Shown here: positions 58,101-64,000 of the stretch, one piece after another
Layout of the letters: each line of letters opens with the position of its first letter
Position numbering within the stretch: position 1 is the stretch's first letter
Assembly (NCBI GenBank): GCA_026419785.1
Contig: JAODTK010005598.1
Coordinates: 157,786 to 221,785, forward strand
Reading direction: 5' to 3'
DNA from: Sclerodactyla briareus
Lineage: Eukaryota; Echinodermata; Holothuroidea; Dendrochirotida; Sclerodactylidae
DNA length: 64,000 bases
Position numbers and translations under genes: made by a program
Notes under the pieces: model-generated
Told to the model about the DNA's origin: nothing
The model's input: only the letters and a program-made list of their open reading frames with translations
Databases searched by the model: none

Positions 58101-58600
58101 AGTGCTCTCACCTCTTAAATGAAATTAAAGAACAGAGATTCGAAAATCTCATCCAGTATAGAGGTGTAAGTTTATGGAACTCCCTGCCATTAGAATATTA
58201 AACGAGTCATACGGTGGTAACTTTAAGAAAAATCTCAAACGCCATTTGAAATGATTGTAATTCTTAATATTCTTTCCTTCCTCCCCCTCTTGTGTTGGTT
58301 TTTTTTCTTACTTCTATTTGCTGTTGAGTGTGTTGTTGTGTTGTTTTCCTTGTTTTGTTTTTCTCTCCCTTTTCTTAGGGCTTGGTGGCCAGACCTAGTA
58401 TAAGTTTATTTATACTTTTTTCTGGTCTCCCTTAATTTCAAGTGTATACTACTTCCAACTAACTCGATTATTATCAAGCTTACATTTGTTTGCTTATTAC
58501 TGATATATTCACATTATATAGGTAATATTTAATGTTCCCTGAAATTAATGAATAAATGACTGAATGCATTAAATGATGAATGAATGAATAGCTGGATAAA
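55180..58600 (+). mobile_element. CR1/Jockey-group non-LTR retrotransposon with endonuclease, RT and tail
   Basis: FIGISKTWL (55,493-55,519) is the endonuclease GISETWL motif; GIRKGGVGAVHSSI and VTTEHYHRN (55,580-55,650) follow, and DISDHFPSF (56,032-56,058) carries the catalytic SDH. The RT starts with VAKILPVFKSGDPSLVSN (about 56,905-56,955). Then come DWISNYMKYRSQYVSV (57,258-57,305), a GVPQG..FLNYVNDIN block (57,340-57,405) and FADDTTIL (57,437-57,460), which carries one extra A. The C-terminal RGVSLWNSLP lies at 58,160-58,189. The 3' end has (TGAA)n at 58,545-58,595. At about 3.4 kb it is short by large internal losses, chiefly around the AFDTVDH region. Confidence 0.87.
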
Positions 58601-59596
58601 AACTGAATGCGCTAGTCCAAACCGGAAGTTCATCTGTTCAGGGAGTTTCCGTTACGGAGTTATAGTCATGTGAAGTTTGTGTATTGTGATGTGAAGCATG
58701 TTAATTGCGCAAATCGAAATGATCCCATCATGCAATAATAAATGATGTTCATATTTTTGGACAACCTGCAACATTCTTTGTTTTCTATAGAAATTCGAAC
58801 ATTAATTTCACTTCAAAAAGCATTATTCTATGGGAGAGGATTGCTGGTATGTGGATTGGTAGTTTTAGTTACTTTTGTGCGAGAAAGACAACAACACTTT
58901 CGCTCAATTTGACTTATTCGACAAATTAAACAATCAAATACATAACATAATTTCCTGTGTTGTCCCCATGTTTGACGTCATGCGTTATTGCGCAATTTCG
59001 ATTCTCTCCCAAATTCTCCATTCTGTTCAATGGCCAACTTTGACAGGCCAATAACTCTATTGGGAAAATCGTATTGAAATGGGGTTTGGACGCTTAGATA
59101 ACAGTTTTCCATTCTCCACAATACACACCCTTTGTTGTCATTCGAGCCTGCAGTTGTTCTTTAATATTCTCTTCGCTTCCAGACCATCAAGTTTGGGGGA
59201 ATTGTTCCATTTAACGCAGGGTCCCTGGAAAATAGACCCTCCAACGGCATCGACAGTGGGCCTTGTAGAGGGAGAACCCTCTGTCTATGGCACTTGGCAC
59301 TCTACGGCGCAGCTTCTCATACTCTAATAGGCCGGGGAATTTAGATTTCAGGTGTGATTGGACCTCTCAGTAAATGTCAGAGGCCTGTACGCCCTTCGTT
59401 ATTCTTTATAGTGCCGAAAATAGTATAGCTCTGCACAAAAGCTCGTCTTGGATTAAGATACTGAGCCTATCCTCGTCGTCCATGCATCCGCTGCCCACGG
59501 GAGGAAGTAGATGGCTCAGAATTGATACCTAAAGACGAACTTTTTGAACGCCCTCATTCCTTGCACTACCTATTGGTACAGTCATGATACGGAGCG
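58601..59596. other. No recognisable gene
   Basis: AT-rich sequence with one 82-codon plus-strand ORF at 59,079-59,327 that has no recognised domain. Confidence 0.5.
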
Positions 59597-59905
59597 GCGA
59601 AACGTAAAAAAACCATCAAAGTTGGAGATAAACCCATCGAAAACATAATCGACCCATCTAACACGAATCAACACCTCTGAAAACAGAATCCCGCCTTCAA
59701 GAATTAATTACCCATTGAAAGCGGCATCAGCATATCCAAACAAGCAAATCATACGATCTTGATACTCCATGACCTCCACTACAGGATTCTCATGTTTTGC
59801 CATGCTTCTTTGAGTGTGATCACTCCCGCGCGTCCTGTGGCGCGGATTGTAACAAAATCATCAAGCATGGAATCAGACCCATCATGATTTGGATTCATAC
59901 GTCCA
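59597..59905 (-). repeat. Left arm of a ~310-bp inverted repeat
   Basis: Its reverse complement aligns over its full length with 62,031-62,341: TCCAAATC.TGATGG, TGATGATTTTGTTACA, TCCGCGC.ACAGGAC.GCG, GTCATGGAGTATCA, TTGTTTGGATA.GCTGAT, the GATTC/GATGGGT repeats and GTTTTTTTACGTTTCGC. Both outer ends finish in ACGTTTCGC. The minisatellite part is more decayed here than in the right arm. Confidence 0.85.
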
Positions 59906-62030
59906 ACACAGAACGGGTGCCAAACCGGAATCAAGGTGTCGAAAACAGAAACAGGTGTCAAAATCAGGAGCGAACTGTCAAGGAAATGCAAGAACGCAAA
60001 CAACCCCTGCGTAAGAGTCCTTGTCGAAATATTTGTTTATCTAAGTAGTGGATGAATGTGCGGAGAAGGGGAGGGTGGTTATGCTGGTTGAAAGGGGAGT
60101 GTGATAAGTGTGTTAATATAGCGAGTGTAAAAGGAGGTCACGTGTGGCGGAGTTGGATGAGAGTGGATGTGGGAAGTATGTAAATAGAGTGCGTGGTACT
60201 AGTTGGAGTGTATGCGAAGAGAGGGGGTAGTCAGAGAATAGAAATAACAGTATCTAACACGAATGACGGGTCATTTCGTAGAGTGAACAACACACATGTC
60301 TTTGGACTCCATTTAACAGAACAAGTCTGTAAATGGAATGACATTCCATAGAAGACTACACATTGGCCATATTTCGGCACTTGAAACGAATTCCACAACC
60401 CCGCACCTTGGCCAGGGTTATTACATCCTGTTCATATGGCAATGCATGGAGATGTGGAGTTGAGATCTATGCAGTGCACAAATTGGTGCCAGCGGATTGA
60501 AGCGGGACAACGCCCCCCCCCCCCTCCCCCCCCCCCTCCCCTTCCCCCGTCGGGAAAATACTTCCCATTTTGTCCGGGTAGCCCGAAGGGTATGCTAAAA
60601 TTACACAACACCTCGACGAGTGCAGATTGCCCCGACGTATATTATTTCCACCAACCTATAGCCTAGTGAAAATTCGTATATTACGGCTGAAAATTCGCGC
60701 GCCTCTTATCTTAAATTCTTATTCTTCGCTTAAGTTTAGGATCCGTATATACATCCAACCATCACCTACACAACCGTAGGAAGGCTGTATAAGTCTATGG
60801 ATATCTTTGAATGTCCAGGGAAGAGTCAAACGTTACAATACTGTTGGGGGGGGGGGGGGAATCCTACCGAAAGAGTCTACCATGCTTTGCTGACCAGCAA
60901 CATACAAAACAAACAATACTAGAATATGCAGGGTGTGACGAGGGGGGGACCGAAATCTTGGATCAGTCCTGGACCATCAGTGCGGGGAACTTGCCCCCCT
61001 CCACAACCCTCGCACACTGACAGTGCACGTGAATTCGTGCAATACGGCTTATTGGAACTTGTATGACGTCACTGTGTTATACATGTAGTCATCGAGTGAT
61101 TGCTGTTATGCAGTAATATTTCATACAGCTGTACAACAACAAGCAGTGAAAGTGGACGAGTGTGGTTAATAATAAAGGTTTACAGGGCCATGGAATGCTC
61201 AATTATGTACTCTTTTCAGAGGATTAAGACGGACCCTGAAATACAGGTAATAAATCAATCAGCATGTAGATTATATGGAGTCTGCAATTCTTTGTGTAGT
61301 GTCATGAACTGATCCGTACACCCATGGGAATAGAAATTTGTTCATGTTAACCAGCTAAAATGGTTAAAAATCAATGATTTCCAGAATGTCCCATTTATTC
61401 TCCAAAAAATGACCCTTGGTCTACTGCAAATACCTTTTTCAACCGGAACAACAAACTATTTATTAACCATTGAGATATCATGTTTCTGTCGCACTGAGCG
61501 AAGTTAGAAAGAAACAGTGTTCAAAGGCGTATATGTTTATGTCACCCCTTTATGATAGCCAAGACATTCCTTCAACGATCCAACGGATTACAACAAAATT
61601 GTGCGATATAAACACCGACATACGTGTAAAAACTGACTATTGACCCCAGCCAGTCTGCTTTATAGAGCCATTTAGACAACATTAGAAAGGGCTCCTAAGA
61701 GGCGTCTCGCCTGAACAAATACGTAGGAGGAGGACACAAAATAACGGCGAGTGGCTTAATCGCCGAGGTGATCCGATGCCCACGGGGGACATATCGATTT
61801 CCTTATAGACGTCTACATGCCTCGGACCTTCAACAAACCTTATTTGCCCAATTACCATGTTAAAATAGAATGACAAGGGGGTAAGAAACAAAACACTTCC
61901 TCGCCTTGACAGCACAATCCAGACATTCCTCCAAAAAATATGTTATTAGCCAAGAACATGGCAAAAACTGCCAAGGAAGCTTGCATTCAGATATTAGAAA
62001 TCACCCGTCAAGGACCTAAGACAGCGATGC
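59906..62030. other. Interior between the inverted-repeat arms; no recognisable gene
   Basis: Contains C runs at 60,512-60,524 and 60,526-60,536 and a 15-base G run at 60,845-60,859. Words such as AATTCGT.(T/C)AATACGGCT near 60,670 and 61,035 suggest a faint ~360-bp duplication. ORFs at 60,436-60,666, 60,811-61,020 and 61,682-61,915 have no recognisable domain and no transposase motif. Confidence 0.5.
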
Positions 62031-62341
62031 GTTCCAAATCCTGATGGTCTGATTCCCATTCTTTGATGATTTTGTTACACTCCGCGCACCAGGACTGCGC
62101 TGAGTGATCAAACTTAAAGGAGGGCGCAATACAATGAAAATAATGGTCATGGAGTATCATACGACGTACTGATTCTTGTTTGGATAGGCTGATTCAGCCT
62201 TTCAACGGGTTGATTCTTTCTTTGAAGGCTGATTCTATTTTCGAGGGTTGATTCTTTTTTCGATGGGTTGATTCTTTTTTCGATGGGTTGATTCTTTTTT
62301 CGATGGGTTGATTCCATTTTCATAGATTTTGTTACGTTTCG
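62031..62341 (+). repeat. Right arm of the inverted repeat, with a 20-bp minisatellite
   Basis: Matches the left arm in inverted orientation. At 62,180-62,330 it contains CGATGGGTTGATTCTTTTTT repeated three times exactly (62,241-62,320 including a variant first unit) plus three decayed units upstream. The minus-strand reading gives Lys/Asn/Pro/Ser repeats, which are incidental. Confidence 0.88.
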
Positions 62342-64000
62342 CACTCGATCGTACGTACGTACGCCCAGTTGCCCAGATGTTGCCGTCGGCAGATATGCCT
62401 GATGATCTTTCCTGGGAGTGAGAGGGCGCTATTGCACTGGTTGCACTGGGTCTCATTTTTTCACAAAAGAATCTAGTCAATATAAGAGTTCGGTGGTACA
62501 GGTGTATGCTAGTGATTCCAGTTCCAGATCAGATTCACCTGTTCTACCTTAGTTCCGGCGTTTCCAGTGACGTGTGCTTTTGTCCAGCCATGGCTCCTAA
62601 ATCGATTGAGAGTTCAGTAAGGAGATATTGGAATATTACAAATTGTTTATGCTGTGATCAGGCTAAGCCTAGCCAATTTCGCCAGTTTTTCAAGGAGAGA
62701 TACTTAATAGCCAACTCCGTAAAGTTCTGCAGTGTCATGCTGTGTTACTGTGTAGTCTGTAGCCTGTAGCTGCAGTAGGTGGGTTTAGAAGAGTCAGTTA
62801 TCAAGAAGAAGATTTACTGTAGCACATTACACTCGAAGGTAACGAAATCCGTCCCCTCATGGTCCTCAAATCCGAACTCCCAGTAAACAGCCTCAATAAC
62901 CTTGCAAAACATCATTCAAGACATCCAATCCACATACAATGTTAACAATCCTTAGTATAAGTTGATACTACTAGGCCAAAAGCTACTTCGGATCCATAAT
63001 AATTGGGGAAAAGCACAACCTGTTTTTTCAGCCTGTCTGTTTTTGAAACTTTCGTTTTGTAGACGGAGTGTTGCCACCAGGGGCATGTTTGGCGATACTG
63101 TATCATCATTAAGGCAATGCAAGAAATTACTATGAAAAATCGGGTGATTATTTTAACATTTAGAGCAACTATAACACCAAACCACAACTACAAAAGCAGT
63201 ATGGAGATTCTGACTGAGTCCAGGGCGGCCTAAGTATTGGTAATTTCACATGCCAAAGACCAATATGGGGATGAATGAGTTCTAAATATGTCTCTAATAC
63301 AATAATTGCGTATTTTGGTACAGTCTATTAAGTGAGATGCAAGCTTGTCAGAAACTGAGTGAACAGAAGTTGGACCGCTTGCAATAGCCTAAAAAACAGC
63401 CTAGGTACTAGAGCCGCGAGTTGGAATGCAGGCGTAGTACGGGTACCAAAGCTGCTCACCGAGCGCAATCTAGTTTAGCCTAAGTACTGTCAGTGTTAAC
63501 TGTTGTTACACTAACACAGTAAACTAGCAGTACAATACACTACAGAACACTGAGGTACCAGACCTAGGCTTAGGCTTAGCTCAGGCCTAGATTTGCAGTT
63601 TGGAAAGAGACATAATAGGCATATGCAAATCTTCATAGGGGCACTTTGTTTAGCAGCAAAAGTAGCATATGCCAGAAAATCCAAATATATTACTCATTTA
63701 TTTGTGGGTGGATCGCCACCAAATCCTTTTTTTTTTTTCTTATTATACGGCGTTGACCCTAGCTTCGGCCCACTGTCTACAAGCAAAGTCAACCAGAATG
63801 ATGACGAGAGGATGAAATCAAATTTCCTGAATCACTTTATTACTGTACAGATGATTCAATGTTGATTGGTGAGCAGAACGAACAGAAGCACAGATGTACA
63901 ATGCTTCATTTACGTGACTACTGGACCACACAAAGCTTACCAACTAGAAAATGTCGGGCGGTAAACCGACAGAGTATATATTCCCCGCAATTCTTATTCA
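62342..64000. other. No recognisable gene
   Basis: A TAGGC-rich patch (63,563-63,592) and a T run (63,727-63,740) are the only simple features. ORFs at 62,506-62,769, 62,942-63,187 and 63,593-63,865 show no recognised domain. Confidence 0.5.

Noticed and set aside
62175..62335. CRISPR-like array (20-bp repeats)
   Set aside because: Repeats are contiguous without spacers, AT-rich and in eukaryotic transposon-rich DNA; it is a minisatellite.

Overview
The window looks like gene-poor nuclear DNA from an animal. The evidence is: no ORF longer than 180 codons, eukaryotic retrotransposon families (L1/Tx1-like, RTE-like, CR1/Jockey-like, Penelope-like), tRNA-derived SINE heads, long AT, GT, GATA and GAAA microsatellites, and a 96-base poly(A) run. 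TAGGC/CCTAG-rich words near 35.4 and 63.5 kb and the transposon mix would suit a marine invertebrate such as an echinoderm or other invertebrate deuterostome, but that is a weak inference. I recognise no host protein-coding gene, no intact tRNA or rRNA gene and no CRISPR array.

Layout. 0-7 kb: a 115-bp tandem repeat, an RTE-like 3' end, poly(A), a decayed satellite fragment, an L1/Tx1-like 3' end and a nested minisatellite. 8.7-10.6 kb: an RTE-like reverse transcriptase remnant followed by a CR1-like 3' fragment. 11.6-12.4 kb and 18.5-20.2 kb: the same ~310-bp satellite in opposite orientations. 13-22 kb: dispersed and duplicated repeats with G/C homopolymers. 22.7-24.95 kb: a 5'-truncated Penelope-like element (RT plus GIY-YIG, minus strand) lying between two AT microsatellites. 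27.0-28.1 kb: two tandem 542-bp units, each with a tRNA-like head arranged as a palindrome. 28.3-28.9 kb: a minus-strand RT remnant. 30.5-35.3 kb and 36.9-39.3 kb: two longer non-LTR elements. 41.6-44.2 kb: a minus-strand RTE-like tail and a second, internally deleted copy of the 30.5-35.3 kb element. 45-48.9 kb: SINE heads, a 57-bp minisatellite and AT tracts. 50-52.5 kb: diverged tandem repeats with GATA tracts. 53.05-54.35 kb: a probable non-autonomous hAT element with an 8-bp target duplication. 55.2-58.6 kb: a further non-LTR element with endonuclease and RT. 59.6-62.3 kb: a 310-bp inverted-repeat pair carrying a 20-bp minisatellite.

The window is best read as layered transposon and satellite debris. 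The most striking signal is the satellite at 18.5-20.2 kb: three units each carry four perfect AGGTCA half-sites spaced 4, 4 and 1 bases apart (DR4-DR4-DR1), the grammar of nuclear-receptor response elements. Many reading-frame breaks in the retrotransposons are single-base indels in homopolymers, so part of the apparent decay could be uncorrected long-read error; this affects every coding call here.
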